64,000 nucleotides of DNA from the NCBI GenBank assembly GCA_018663625.1, contig JABJPX010000069.1, positions 1 to 64,000 on the forward strand, written 5' to 3'. The notes below the pieces were generated by a model. It searched no databases. It was not told the DNA's origin and worked only from the letters and a program-made list of their open reading frames with translations. Origin of the DNA: Polaribacter sp. (GTDB lineage: Bacteria > Bacteroidota > Bacteroidia > Flavobacteriales > Flavobacteriaceae). Within the stretch, counting starts at the first letter, position 1, and every line of letters starts with the position of its first letter. Below, piece by piece: positions 8,926 to 18,444 of this stretch. Made by a program: the position numbers and the translations under genes.

Positions 8926-11900
8926 ATGAAGCTTTTTTTAAGTAGGTTCTTTTTAACTTGCTCCCTTTTTTTTCTGACATATACGCCAACATTTGCACAA
9001 CAATCTTTTGTTGATGCAAGTATTTTGACGGATTTTAACGATGCTCTAAAATTATACAACAGCAAAGCATATGCTCCTGCTCTAAAAATATTTGGTGCCG
9101 TTGCAAAGACTGCAGCAAACAACACTGTCGTAAAAAGCGATGCTTCCTACTATGAAGCAATGTGTGCGATAAAACTAAATAAAACAGATGCCGATAAAAA
9201 AGTTTTAAAATTTGTAGCAGAGAATCCAACAAGTATTAAAAAAAACAAAGCTTATTTTAATGTTGGAAACTACTACTTTGCCAATAAAAAAGCCGCATAT
9301 TCTCTAAAGTGGTTTCAAAAAGTAATTCCAGAACAACTCTCAAAAGAAAACAAAAAAGAACTGGATTTTAAAATGGGATATGCCCTTTTAAAAACCAATC
9401 ATTATAAATTAGCAAAAGAGCGTTTCTTACCGCTTATAAATGACGGAAAGTATGGAAATGATGCACGTTATTATTACGGATATTTAGCCTATAAGTTAGA
9501 AGATTATGCCGTTGCAGAATCTACCTTAAGAGAAATTGCTGACAATGACTCCTATAAAGCAGAAATTTCATACTACCTCTTGGATATTAGTTTTAAAGCG
9601 GGCCGATTCAATCGATGTGTTAGCGTAGGATTGAAACTACTAGCAACTGCAAATAGAAGGGAATCTCCAAATATCTCTAAAATTATTGGTGAGAGTTATT
9701 TCAATTTACAAAAGTATCAGGAAGCCATTCCGTATCTAAAAGCCTATCGAGGGAAAAGAGGGAAATGGAACAATACCGATTTTTATCAATTAGGATATGC
9801 ATATTATAAGCAAAACGATTTTAAAAATGCCATCAATAACTTTAATAAAATACTCGACGAAAAGAACAGTGTTTCACAAAATGCATACTATCATTTAGCA
9901 GAATGTTATTTAAATAGCGAGAAAAAAACAGAAGCTTTAAGTGCATTTAAAGCGGCGAGTGAAATGGATTTTGATCTAAAAATAAAGGAGGACTCTGCCC
10001 TGAACTATGCAAAACTAAGTTATGAGGAGGGCAACCCCTTTAAAGATGTTGCAGTGGTCTTACAAGAGTACTTGAAAGCCTATCCAAAATCCAAAGCTTA
10101 TGATGAAATAAACAACTTAATTGTCAGTTCGTTTTTACATCAACAACATTATTTAGGTGCTTTGGAGTATTTGGAAAAAAATAAATCGAAAAATAACAAC
10201 AAACTCCATTTGGAGGTTTCACTCTACAGAGGAATTCAATTGTATCGATCTAAAAAAATCAAAGAAGCTTTGCCTTTTTTTACGAGTGCAAAAAAAACGA
10301 GTAATAGCAACATTTCTTTGAGAGCAAGATATTGGGAAGCGGAAGCGCAATACCAATTAGGAAATAATGAAGAGTCTCTTGCAAATTTCATGCGCCTCAA
10401 AACAGTCTTAAAGAACAATAACGATCCTGAGTTTTTGGAATTGAATTATACCATCGGATACAATTATTTCAAACTAAAAAAATACGCGAAAGCAATTCCA
10501 TTTTTTGAAGCAACAACAAAGCAAAATTCAATCGAAAGTGAGGTGCTGGAAGATACATACATTCGTCTTGGAGATAGTTATTTTGCAACAAGCGCCTATG
10601 AAAATGCAATAATTTCTTATCAAAAAGTAATCGCCAATAAAGGTATAGGTGCTGATTATGCACAATATCAAATCGGAATGAGCTATGGCTTTACAGACCA
10701 AAACGAAGCTAAAATAGCTGCTTTGAACAAAGTGATTTCTACCTATAAATTGTCCTCATTAAAAGACGACGCGTTGTATCAGTTAGGAAATACCTATTCA
10801 AAAATAAATAAAAATGCCGAAGCGCACATTGCATACAGTAGCCTTATAGAAAAGCATGATAAGAGTATCTTTATTGCAAAAACACTCATCCGACAAGGAT
10901 TGCTTTATTACAATGATGGTGAAAATGACAAAGCGCTTGAAAAATATCAACAAATTGTTCGTTTATTTCCAAACTCACCTGAAGCATTTGAAGCGGTTGC
11001 AAATGCCCGAAACATTTATATAGACAATGACAATGTAGGTGATTATGTAACCTGGATAAAAGGATTGAAATTCATTAATATTACCAATTCAGAATTAGAC
11101 AACACCACTTTTGCAGCGGCCGAAAAGAAGTATTTGAACACTACAGATCAAGAAAAGATTATTGCTAGCTTGCAAGGATATACAACGGGTTTTCCGGAAG
11201 GAATTCATGCGCTCAAAGCCAATTTTTATTTAGCAGAAACACTCTACAAACAAGCTCTATTTGATCAAGCAATACCAAGCTATTCAATGGTTTTAAATGA
11301 AGCACAAAGTGACTTTAGCGAAGCGTCTCTTAACAAACTATCACAAATCTATCTTTTCAAAAAAGAACTGGACAATGCAATCCCTTTGTTAAAGCGACTA
11401 GAACAAGAAGCAAATTCTCCAACAAACATTCTGTATGCAGAAAGCAACCTTATGCAAGGTTATTATAAAACTCGATCTTATGGATTGGCAATGGAGTACG
11501 CAAAAAAAATATTGGCGAGAGAAAAGCTAGACAAAGTATTAAAAAATGATGCCCAAATAATTATTGCTCGATCAGCTTTTAAGAATGAGGACTTTCAAAC
11601 CGCTAAAGCATATTATGCAGAAGTAACTAAAAATGCTACTGGAGCATTAAAAGCAGAGTCACTGTATTACAATGCCTTTTTTAAGAACAAAGAAAAAGCA
11701 TACGAAAGTTCAAATAAAATAGTACAAAAACTAATTGCAGATTATTCAGCCTATAAATATTGGGGCGTAAAAAGCTATATTATTATGGCTAAAAATTATG
11801 ATGGGTTAGAAGATGCATATCAAGCCACTTATGTATTGGAGAATATTATTGAAAACTTTAAAGAGTTTGATGATGTAATCGTTGAAGCACAAACAACACT

Positions 11901-11988
11901 CGACAAAATAAAAGCAAACGAGGCGAAAATAAATCGTTCTGTGAAACAAGAAGAGGAGATTCCTACTGAAGAAAAAACGAAAAATTAA
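8926..11988 (+). CDS. Large secreted tetratricopeptide-repeat protein
   Basis: 1020-residue protein with an N-terminal signal peptide (about residues 1-24, ending TPTFAQ). The rest is almost entirely helical TPR-like repeats: recurring patterns such as YYxLGxxYYxxxxYxxAIxxFxK, for example QLGYAYYKQNDFKNAINNFN and RLGDSYFATSAYENAIISYQ. The C-terminal tail after about 990 is charged and probably disordered. It is probably a periplasmic or outer-membrane-associated scaffold that binds partner proteins. The stop overlaps the ATG of the following outer-membrane barrel gene (TTAATG), so the two are probably made in fixed proportion and work together. No enzymatic domain is seen. The exact function is unknown. 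Confidence 0.85.
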   Translation: MKLFLSRFFLTCSLFFLTYTPTFAQQSFVDASILTDFNDALKLYNSKAYAPALKIFGAVAKTAANNTVVKSDASYYEAMCAIKLNKTDADKKVLKFVAENPTSIKKNKAYFNVGNYYFANKKAAYSLKWFQKVIPEQLSKENKKELDFKMGYALLKTNHYKLAKERFLPLINDGKYGNDARYYYGYLAYKLEDYAVAESTLREIADNDSYKAEISYYLLDISFKAGRFNRCVSVGLKLLATANRRESPNISKIIGESYFNLQKYQEAIPYLKAYRGKRGKWNNTDFYQLGYAYYKQNDFKNAINNFNKILDEKNSVSQNAYYHLAECYLNSEKKTEALSAFKAASEMDFDLKIKEDSALNYAKLSYEEGNPFKDVAVVLQEYLKAYPKSKAYDEINNLIVSSFLHQQHYLGALEYLEKNKSKNNNKLHLEVSLYRGIQLYRSKKIKEALPFFTSAKKTSNSNISLRARYWEAEAQYQLGNNEESLANFMRLKTVLKNNNDPEFLELNYTIGYNYFKLKKYAKAIPFFEATTKQNSIESEVLEDTYIRLGDSYFATSAYENAIISYQKVIANKGIGADYAQYQIGMSYGFTDQNEAKIAALNKVISTYKLSSLKDDALYQLGNTYSKINKNAEAHIAYSSLIEKHDKSIFIAKTLIRQGLLYYNDGENDKALEKYQQIVRLFPNSPEAFEAVANARNIYIDNDNVGDYVTWIKGLKFINITNSELDNTTFAAAEKKYLNTTDQEKIIASLQGYTTGFPEGIHALKANFYLAETLYKQALFDQAIPSYSMVLNEAQSDFSEASLNKLSQIYLFKKELDNAIPLLKRLEQEANSPTNILYAESNLMQGYYKTRSYGLAMEYAKKILAREKLDKVLKNDAQIIIARSAFKNEDFQTAKAYYAEVTKNATGALKAESLYYNAFFKNKEKAYESSNKIVQKLIADYSAYKYWGVKSYIIMAKNYDGLEDAYQATYVLENIIENFKEFDDVIVEAQTTLDKIKANEAKINRSVKQEEEIPTEEKTKN

Positions 11989-13757
11989 TGAATAAAGGAA
12001 GCTTATTAGTACTATTATTCTTCTCTTTTCTCGGGCTAAAAGCACAAGAAAAGAAAAAAGAGACGCTAAAGGATACTGTAAAAACAGAGGTTGTAAATGT
12101 AATTACAACCTACAATCCCAAAATTGCAGACGCAAATAAAATACAAAGAACTCCAGAAATTAAACTCTCTGAAAAAAGTAAAAAGAAACAACTTAAATAT
12201 ACCATTTTCTCCATACCCGTAGCCTCTACATTTATGCCTAAAACAGGGGTTGTAAAAGGAATCGATGTGGGTGTAAAAGAACGTGTTTATGACAATTATA
12301 TTGCTGGTGGTTTTGGAAACTTCACTACCCCATTCGTAGAGACCGCATTGCACTATGACACACGCTTTAAGAACGAAATGGGCATCTATGCAAGGTATAT
12401 TTCTTCAAATGAAGATATTAAGAATACTGCTTTAACGAGTACCTTCTCTAATTTCAAAACTGCTCTTTTTTACAAGCAACAAGAGCGTTATTTTGATTGG
12501 AAAGTCTCCTTAAATTCTGCCCAAAACAAATACAATTGGTATGGCATTCCTGAAAACCTAAAAGCAAGTACAGCTATTGAAACCATTAACAGCGAACAAG
12601 AAAACAATTACTTTCAATTGATTGGAGCATTCGATTTTGAAAATACTATTGTAGAAAATACGACAGTTAGTGTATCTTCTTTCTCAGATGCATATCAAAG
12701 TAAAGAACTCCTTATGCACCTAAAAACTGCTTTTAATTTATCATTAGATTTTATAAGTTATGACTTAAATGACCTTTCAGTCGATACAAAATTTGAGGTA
12801 TTAAAAGGTGCTTTCAAAAGGAATTCTATTGACAATTCAGAAATAGACTATTCAATAATTACAAGTAAAATTCACCCAACATATAATTTTGCGCTCTTTG
12901 ATTTTTCAATCAAAGCAGGAATGAAATTATTTGCATCGGTAGACACCGAAAATAGGGTAACAAACCTCTTAGCATATCCAGATGTACAAATTTCTAAGTC
13001 CATCAACAAAGATGCATTAATTCTCTATACAGGGGTTTCCGGGGACTTAAAGACAAATACTTACAAAGACTTTACCGAAGAAAACCCATATGTTTCTCCA
13101 ACGCTTTTCATCACCCAAACCAGCGAAAAAATGAATGTTTTTTTGGGTGCAAGCGGTAGAATAAATAACGCTTTTAGTTTTAATTTAAAAGTGAATTATA
13201 AAGAAGAAGAAGACATGCCTTTTTTTATCAGAAATAATTCTAAATCGAACGGAACAAACTTAATTGCAAATAATATTCCTATAGAAAACTACGAGTTTGG
13301 AAACTCTTTTAAAGTAGCTTATGATGATGTAATAACTACCTCATTTTTAGGCGAGTTCGAATATGACGTCACCAATAAAATAGCAACAGGAGCAACCATT
13401 CAATATGATAATTACCAAGTAAAAAATCTAGAGGAAGCATGGAATTTACCCGCCTTTCAGCTTGCTGTATTTGGAAAATACAAAAGCGAAAAATGGTATG
13501 CAACCACAAATATTTTCTATGTTGATGAACGTAAAACAGTGGCCTACGATGCGCTATTTCCATCAAGTGCAATCAGTACAGATCGCTTGGATTCTTTTGT
13601 AGATGTTAACCTAAATGGTGGGTATCATTTTAATGATGCACTTTCTGTTTTCTTGAAATTAAACAATGTTTTAAATACCAGTTACCAGCGGTTTTCTAAC
13701 TTCAATGTACAAGGGTTTCAAGTCCTTGGTGGTCTTACCTATAAATTCGATTTTTAA
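11988..13757 (+). CDS. TonB-dependent-receptor-like outer membrane beta-barrel protein without an obvious plug
   Basis: 589-residue protein with a signal peptide (MNKGSLLVLLFFSFLGLKAQ) followed by a lysine-rich stretch and then alternating amphipathic beta strands to the end. The last strand ends GGLTYKFDF with the terminal aromatic typical of Omp85-assembled barrels. Late strands (LDSFVDVNLNGGYHFNDALSVFLKLNNVLN) match the C-terminal barrel of TonB-dependent receptors. The segment VVNVITTYNPKIADANKIQ near the N-terminus resembles only the beginning of such receptors, and a full plug domain of about 130 residues is missing. The length is well under the usual 700-1000 residues. Coupled start with the TPR gene suggests a complex. 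A transport substrate cannot be inferred. Confidence 0.75.
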   Translation: MNKGSLLVLLFFSFLGLKAQEKKKETLKDTVKTEVVNVITTYNPKIADANKIQRTPEIKLSEKSKKKQLKYTIFSIPVASTFMPKTGVVKGIDVGVKERVYDNYIAGGFGNFTTPFVETALHYDTRFKNEMGIYARYISSNEDIKNTALTSTFSNFKTALFYKQQERYFDWKVSLNSAQNKYNWYGIPENLKASTAIETINSEQENNYFQLIGAFDFENTIVENTTVSVSSFSDAYQSKELLMHLKTAFNLSLDFISYDLNDLSVDTKFEVLKGAFKRNSIDNSEIDYSIITSKIHPTYNFALFDFSIKAGMKLFASVDTENRVTNLLAYPDVQISKSINKDALILYTGVSGDLKTNTYKDFTEENPYVSPTLFITQTSEKMNVFLGASGRINNAFSFNLKVNYKEEEDMPFFIRNNSKSNGTNLIANNIPIENYEFGNSFKVAYDDVITTSFLGEFEYDVTNKIATGATIQYDNYQVKNLEEAWNLPAFQLAVFGKYKSEKWYATTNIFYVDERKTVAYDALFPSSAISTDRLDSFVDVNLNGGYHFNDALSVFLKLNNVLNTSYQRFSNFNVQGFQVLGGLTYKFDF

Positions 13758-13825
13758 TAAACGATCTGTGGCCTAATTTTTCAATTTCATTTTTGTAGCT
13801 TTATGCTATAATAAAATTACATACA

Positions 13826-15259
13826 ATGAAAAAACTACTGCTTGTATTATCCATTACATTATTTCTTTTTTCATGCCTACAAAAAAGAGAACAAATAAGC
13901 GATACACCCAATTTATATAAAGAAGAAAAAATAGATTCTACAAACATTAAAACCCTTTTTAATACCGTATTAACAGAAGGTCAATCCTATGAGTGGTTGC
14001 GCGATTTGACGCAAAATATTGGTGGCCGATTGTCTGGATCTCCAGAAGCGGAAAAAGCGGTCATTTGGGGAGAAAAACTTATGAATACTGTTGGTTTAGA
14101 TTCTGTTTGGTTACAACCCGTTATGGTTCCGCATTGGGTTCGTGGCGAGAAAGAGGTGGCCAACTACTTGGTGAATGGAGAAAAAAAGAAAGTACCAATT
14201 TGTGCATTAGGCTTTTCTGTTGCAACATCTAAAGAAGGTGTAACTGCAGCAGTTCTGGAAGTAAAAAGTTTGGAAGAAGCAAAAGCTTTGGGCGAAAAAA
14301 TGCGAGGTAAAATTGTGTTTTTCAATCGTCCTTTCGACAATACCCTTATCAATACATTTGCTGCTTATGGAGGTTGTGTTGATCAGCGAGTACAAGGCGC
14401 GGCCGTTTGTGGACGCTATGGAGCAAAAGGAGTGATTGTTCGTTCGATGACCAATGGTATCGACGACTATCCGCACACAGGAACCATGAGCTATAGTGAC
14501 TTGCCAAAGGAATTGCACATTCCAACTGCAGCTATTAGTTCCAGAGCTGCTACTATTTTAAGTGCTGATTTAAAGAAAAACCCAAACTTACAATTCTATT
14601 TTAAACAAAGTTGTGAAACACTTCCAGATGCACCTTCATTTAATGTTGTTGGACAGATTACGGGAAGTGAAACTCCAGAAAATTTTATGGTTGTAGGGGG
14701 GCATTTAGACTCCTGGGATTTAGCAGATGGAGCGCATGATGATGGAACTGGAATTGTACAATCACTAGAAGTTGCTGCCTTATTTAAAAAGAATAACATC
14801 AAACCAAAAAACACCCTTAGAGTCGTCTTTTTTATGAATGAAGAAAATGGAACCCGAGGTGCAAAAAAATATGCAGAATTGGCAACCCTAAACAAAGAAA
14901 ATCATATTGGAGGTATAGAATCTGACGCTGGTGGACATACCCCAAGAGGTTTTTCTATCGATGCAAACCTTGCAAATACAGCGCTTTTACAAAGCTGGAA
15001 AAAATTACTGGCGCCTTACGGATTACACGACATTGAAAAAGGAGGCAGTGGTGCAGATATTTCTCCTTTAAAAGGGGATGCTGTTACCTTAGTAGGCTAC
15101 AGACCGGACAGTCAGCGTTACTTTGACTACCATCATACCAGCATCGACACCTTTGATAAAGTGAACAAAAGAGAACTAGAGCTCGGAAGTGCTTCTATGG
15201 CAAGTATTCTTTATTTAATGGACAAATACCTCTACAACAACACCCCTGTAAAGCCTTAA
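13826..15259 (+). CDS. M28 family zinc aminopeptidase, PA-domain containing lipoprotein
   Basis: 477-residue lipoprotein with a lipobox at Cys17 (LFLFSC). A protease-associated domain spans roughly 115-260 and is inserted before the catalytic domain. M28 metal ligands are visible: H293 in GGHLDSWD, D305 in GAHDDGTG, the catalytic and ligand pair E339/E340 in MNEENGTRGAKKY, D367 in ESDAGGH and H436/H437 in DYHHTSIDT. The enzyme likely removes N-terminal residues from peptides at the cell surface or in the periplasm. It is followed two bases later by a DoxX-like gene and then an amidohydrolase, a probable operon. Length and motif order are normal for the group. Confidence 0.9.
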   Translation: MKKLLLVLSITLFLFSCLQKREQISDTPNLYKEEKIDSTNIKTLFNTVLTEGQSYEWLRDLTQNIGGRLSGSPEAEKAVIWGEKLMNTVGLDSVWLQPVMVPHWVRGEKEVANYLVNGEKKKVPICALGFSVATSKEGVTAAVLEVKSLEEAKALGEKMRGKIVFFNRPFDNTLINTFAAYGGCVDQRVQGAAVCGRYGAKGVIVRSMTNGIDDYPHTGTMSYSDLPKELHIPTAAISSRAATILSADLKKNPNLQFYFKQSCETLPDAPSFNVVGQITGSETPENFMVVGGHLDSWDLADGAHDDGTGIVQSLEVAALFKKNNIKPKNTLRVVFFMNEENGTRGAKKYAELATLNKENHIGGIESDAGGHTPRGFSIDANLANTALLQSWKKLLAPYGLHDIEKGGSGADISPLKGDAVTLVGYRPDSQRYFDYHHTSIDTFDKVNKRELELGSASMASILYLMDKYLYNNTPVKP

Positions 15260-15261
15260 CA

Positions 15262-15624
15262 ATGAACACTTTCCTATTCTTTTTAACAATTGTCTTCGGA
15301 ATATTTTTCTCCTATGCAGGCATCATGCATTTTGTAAAACCACAATTTTTCAAGCATTTTATTCCCAATTTTTTACCGAAATTAGCGGTGAATTACCTAT
15401 TTGGAGGTATTGAAATTATCTTAGGAGTTGCTTTGTTTTTTTCGCAAACGGTGAAAGAAGCTGCTGCAGGTATTTTTATATTGATGCTCCTCTTTTTACC
15501 AATTCACATTTGGGATCTAACAAAAGAAAGGCCTACTATTGGCTCTAAAAAACTGGCAATTATTCGAATTCCACTACAATTTTTACTGCTATATCTTTCC
15601 TATTTAATCTACACACACTCATGA
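15262..15624 (+). CDS. DoxX/MauE-like small membrane protein
   Basis: 120 residues with four predicted membrane helices (about 3-22, 45-63, 70-90 and 100-118) and the DoxX-like opening FSYAGIMHFVKPQFFKHFIP. This superfamily contains membrane subunits of unclear redox function; no cofactor ligand is evident. It begins two bases after the M28 peptidase stop and overlaps the next gene by four bases (ATGA), so it is embedded in the peptidase-amidohydrolase operon. Confidence 0.75.
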   Translation: MNTFLFFLTIVFGIFFSYAGIMHFVKPQFFKHFIPNFLPKLAVNYLFGGIEIILGVALFFSQTVKEAAAGIFILMLLFLPIHIWDLTKERPTIGSKKLAIIRIPLQFLLLYLSYLIYTHS

Positions 15625-17234
15625 AAAAAATATACTTCCTTTTTAGCGTACTATTTGTTTTTACTTCTTGCAAACAAGAATCTGCAGATTTAGTAATGAT
15701 CAATTCAAACACCTATACGGTCAACAGTTCTTTTGAAAAAGCGACCGCATTTGCCGTAAAAGACGGGAAATTTATTGGGGTTGGAACTAATGCTGAAATT
15801 CAAAAAAAATACAAAGCAACAGCCATTATTGACGCCAAAAACAAAACAATCCTACCGGGTTTAATTGATGCGCATTGTCATTTTTATAGAATGGGATTGC
15901 AACAACAAAAGGTAAGCCTAGAAGGCACAAAAAGCTTTGATGAAGTTTTAGATAAAATTGTCGCTTTTCAAAAAGAAAAGAAGGTTGCTTTTATTACCGG
16001 TCGAGGCTGGGACCAAAACGACTGGGAAGTGAAAACATTTCCTACAAAAGACAAATTAGATGCCTTGTTTCCGAACACCCCTGTCGCCGTTGGAAGGGTC
16101 GATGGGCATGCCTTATTGGTAAATCAGGCAACTATTGATCTTTCTAGAATTACCAAAAACACGAAGGTTTCTGGCGGTGAAATCATTCTTAAAAACGGTA
16201 AAATGACAGGAGTTTTAATTGACGCTGCAATGGACTTTGTTAAGTTTCCTTCCACGACAAAACAGGAAGCAATTCAAGGATTATTGGATGCCCAAAAGAT
16301 TTCTTTTTCTTATGGTTTAACGACCGTTGATGACGCTGGACTCGGGAGACAAACAATCGAATTGATAGACAGTCTTCAGAAAAACAAAGCCTTGAAAATG
16401 AGAGTATATGCAATGGTTTCTGGAGATACTCAAGAAAATTTAGACTATTACATTCAAAAAGGAATTTTAAAAACAGACCGTTTAAATGTTCGTTCCTTTA
16501 AAGTGTATGGTGATGGTGCTTTGGGGTCCAGAGGTGCAGCAATGCGAACACCATATGCCGATCGGGAAAATCATTTTGGCGCACTCATCTATCCTGCAAA
16601 AAGATATCAGGAAATTGCAAAACAGATAGCAGCATCCGACTATCAAATGAATACACACGCCATTGGAGATTCTGCAAATACTTGGATGCTAAAAACCTAT
16701 AAAGAAGTTTTAGCCAACAATAAGAATAGAAGATGGAGAATTGAACATGCACAGATAGTAGCCCCAGAAGATTTCAAAAACTTTGACAATATTCTACCCT
16801 CAATACAACCCACACATGCAACTTCAGACATGTATTGGGCAGAGGATCGAATTGGAGCGGAACGAATGAAAGGCGCATATGCTTTTAAAGAACTGCTCAA
16901 TCAATATGGAAAAATTGCTTTGGGAACAGATTTTCCTGTAGAACAAGTAAATCCTTTTTTAACTTTTTATGCAGCAACGATTCGAAAAGACATTCATAAC
17001 TACCCTGAAGATGGGTTTCAAATGGAAAATGTATTATCGCGAGAAGAAACTCTGAAAGGCATGACCATTTGGGCTGCATATGCAAATTTCGAAGAGCTAG
17101 AAAAAGGAAGTATCGAGGTGGGTAAATTTGCAGATTTTGTCATTCTAGATCAAAATATCATGGAAATTGAAGGAGCAAAAATTCCAGAAACAAAAGTAAT
17201 TAGCACTTTTCTAAATGGGGAAAGAGTTTATTAA
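15621..17234 (+). CDS. Amidohydrolase (YtcJ-like) lipoprotein
   Basis: 537-residue metal-dependent hydrolase with a lipoprotein signal (Cys17 in FVFTSCKQE). The metal-binding start DAHCHF (83-88), the later histidine-bearing NTHAIGDSAN and RIEHAQIV, and the acidic GTDFPVEQVNP near the end are those of the YtcJ/amidohydrolase-3 family, which cleaves N-acyl or amide bonds. The substrate is unknown. The C-terminal strand YANFEELEKGSIEVGKFADFVILD is the composite beta-sandwich typical of amidohydrolases. It is translationally coupled to the DoxX-like gene. Together with the peptidase it may salvage amide-linked nutrients outside the inner membrane. Confidence 0.87.
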   Translation: MKKIYFLFSVLFVFTSCKQESADLVMINSNTYTVNSSFEKATAFAVKDGKFIGVGTNAEIQKKYKATAIIDAKNKTILPGLIDAHCHFYRMGLQQQKVSLEGTKSFDEVLDKIVAFQKEKKVAFITGRGWDQNDWEVKTFPTKDKLDALFPNTPVAVGRVDGHALLVNQATIDLSRITKNTKVSGGEIILKNGKMTGVLIDAAMDFVKFPSTTKQEAIQGLLDAQKISFSYGLTTVDDAGLGRQTIELIDSLQKNKALKMRVYAMVSGDTQENLDYYIQKGILKTDRLNVRSFKVYGDGALGSRGAAMRTPYADRENHFGALIYPAKRYQEIAKQIAASDYQMNTHAIGDSANTWMLKTYKEVLANNKNRRWRIEHAQIVAPEDFKNFDNILPSIQPTHATSDMYWAEDRIGAERMKGAYAFKELLNQYGKIALGTDFPVEQVNPFLTFYAATIRKDIHNYPEDGFQMENVLSREETLKGMTIWAAYANFEELEKGSIEVGKFADFVILDQNIMEIEGAKIPETKVISTFLNGERVY

Positions 17235-17281
17235 GTTTTTTCAAATTATATTTACACATTATTAAAAACAAAACCCCAAGT

Positions 17282-17728
17282 ATGAAACTTTATTTACCAT
17301 TATTTTGCATTGCATTTCTTTTATTTTCTTGTTCTGGTAGTGATTCAAATTTTGAACCACAAACGGAAGCAGATATCCTTGAATATATAGAAGCAAACAA
17401 TTTGGATGCTCAAAGAAGCAGTACTGGATTGTATTATGTAATTAATGAACCTGGAACCGGCGCAAGACCCACAAGTTCTTCTAATGTAACTGTAGCCTAT
17501 AGAGGTACATTGTTAGATGGAACCGTTTTTGACCAAAGTACCAACGGGATTTCTTTTGGATTGAATCAAGTGATTTTAGGTTGGAGAGAAGGTATTACTT
17601 ACTTTAAGGAAGGTGGTAAAGGAATTTTATTAATTCCGTCTGACTTAGGATATGGAGATCGCGGAAGTGGATCAATCCCCGGTGGAGCCGCTTTAGTTTT
17701 TGATATTAATTTGATTCGTATAAACTAA
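17282..17728 (+). CDS. FKBP-type peptidyl-prolyl cis-trans isomerase lipoprotein
   Basis: 148 residues. The signal ends LLFSCSGS with a lipidated Cys17. The FKBP fold begins near residue 45: VTVAYRGTLLDGTVFDQS, then GLNQVILGWREGITYFKEGGKGILLIPSDLGYGDRGSG and the closing strand LVFDINLIRIN. Key FKBP residues Y, F/D and the W of the pocket floor are present. It should assist folding of exported proteins in the periplasm. Spacing of about 50 bases from the preceding gene leaves it unclear whether it is in the same operon. Confidence 0.9.
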   Translation: MKLYLPLFCIAFLLFSCSGSDSNFEPQTEADILEYIEANNLDAQRSSTGLYYVINEPGTGARPTSSSNVTVAYRGTLLDGTVFDQSTNGISFGLNQVILGWREGITYFKEGGKGILLIPSDLGYGDRGSGSIPGGAALVFDINLIRIN

Positions 17729-17780
17729 TAAGGCTGATTTTTAGCATCAAAAAAAAGACTGAACCTTTAAAAGAAAAAAT

Positions 17781-18410
17781 ATGAAAACACGAAAAGCATT
17801 TAAAGGAATTATATTTGTATTACTTCTTGCATTCTCAGTTACGACTGTTGCACAAGAAAAAAAGAAAGCATCGAAATTAACACTTATTGTAAAGGATGCA
17901 AACAACAAACCCATTCCTGGTGCTTCTGTTTTATTTGATAATAAAAAATACCCAAGAACTACAAATAGCAAAGGGATCTTTAAGATAAAATTGAAAGCAC
18001 TTCCCAAAGAAATTTCTATATTTTCTGCACTTCATGGAATCAAAAAAGTCAAGTATTTAGGTCAAAAAAAAATACTCATTAAAATATCTCCTAATAAAAT
18101 AGGTACTGATATTGTTGCTAGTAATCAAAGAGAGTTTGCTGCAGGGGCCATACAATATCGAAATATCTATGATTATTTAAGAGGAAAAGTGTCGGGAGTT
18201 AGAATTACTACAGACAACGTAATTTCTATCAGAGGAGATCAAAATAGAGAACCCTTGTACATCTTAAACGGGTCTCCAGTTGGAAAGACTAGTTTTGGAG
18301 ATATCGTTCCAAGTACCATCAAATCAATTACCGTTCTAAAAGGCCCTGAATCTGCAATTTACGGAATACGAGGTATGAACGGGGTGATTATGGTTCGCAC
18401 CATGTTATAA
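17781..18410 (+). CDS. Stand-alone CarboxypepD_reg-like plus TonB-plug domain protein
   Basis: 209 residues. After a signal peptide (to about residue 25, ending TVAQ) comes a carboxypeptidase-regulatory-like beta sandwich (LIVKDANNKPIPGASVLFDN, about 33-100). A TonB-dependent-receptor plug follows (IYDYLRGKVSGVRITTDN, ISIRGDQNREPLYILNG, then ITVLKGPESAIYGIRGMNGVIMV). The architecture is the N-terminus of a SusC-type receptor, but the barrel of about 700 residues is absent: the stop is followed at once by a terminator and there is no barrel coding downstream in any frame on this strand. It may be a free-standing regulatory or chaperone-like protein or a receptor remnant. The intact frame and signal argue for a functional gene. 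Confidence 0.8.
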   Translation: MKTRKAFKGIIFVLLLAFSVTTVAQEKKKASKLTLIVKDANNKPIPGASVLFDNKKYPRTTNSKGIFKIKLKALPKEISIFSALHGIKKVKYLGQKKILIKISPNKIGTDIVASNQREFAAGAIQYRNIYDYLRGKVSGVRITTDNVISIRGDQNREPLYILNGSPVGKTSFGDIVPSTIKSITVLKGPESAIYGIRGMNGVIMVRTML

Positions 18411-18444
18411 AAAAAAAGCGAAACTTTAAAGTTTCACTTTTTTT
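18411..18444. terminator. Bidirectional terminator between the plug-domain gene and trpA
   Basis: An A-rich arm, the stem GCGAAACTTT/AAAGTTTCAC with one mismatch, and a T-rich arm lie between convergent stops. It can end transcription in both directions, including the trp operon. Confidence 0.65.

Noticed and set aside
8904..9125. 73-codon antisense frame over the start of the TPR gene
   Set aside because: It overlaps the signal peptide coding region of a real gene on the opposite strand and has no supporting start or context.
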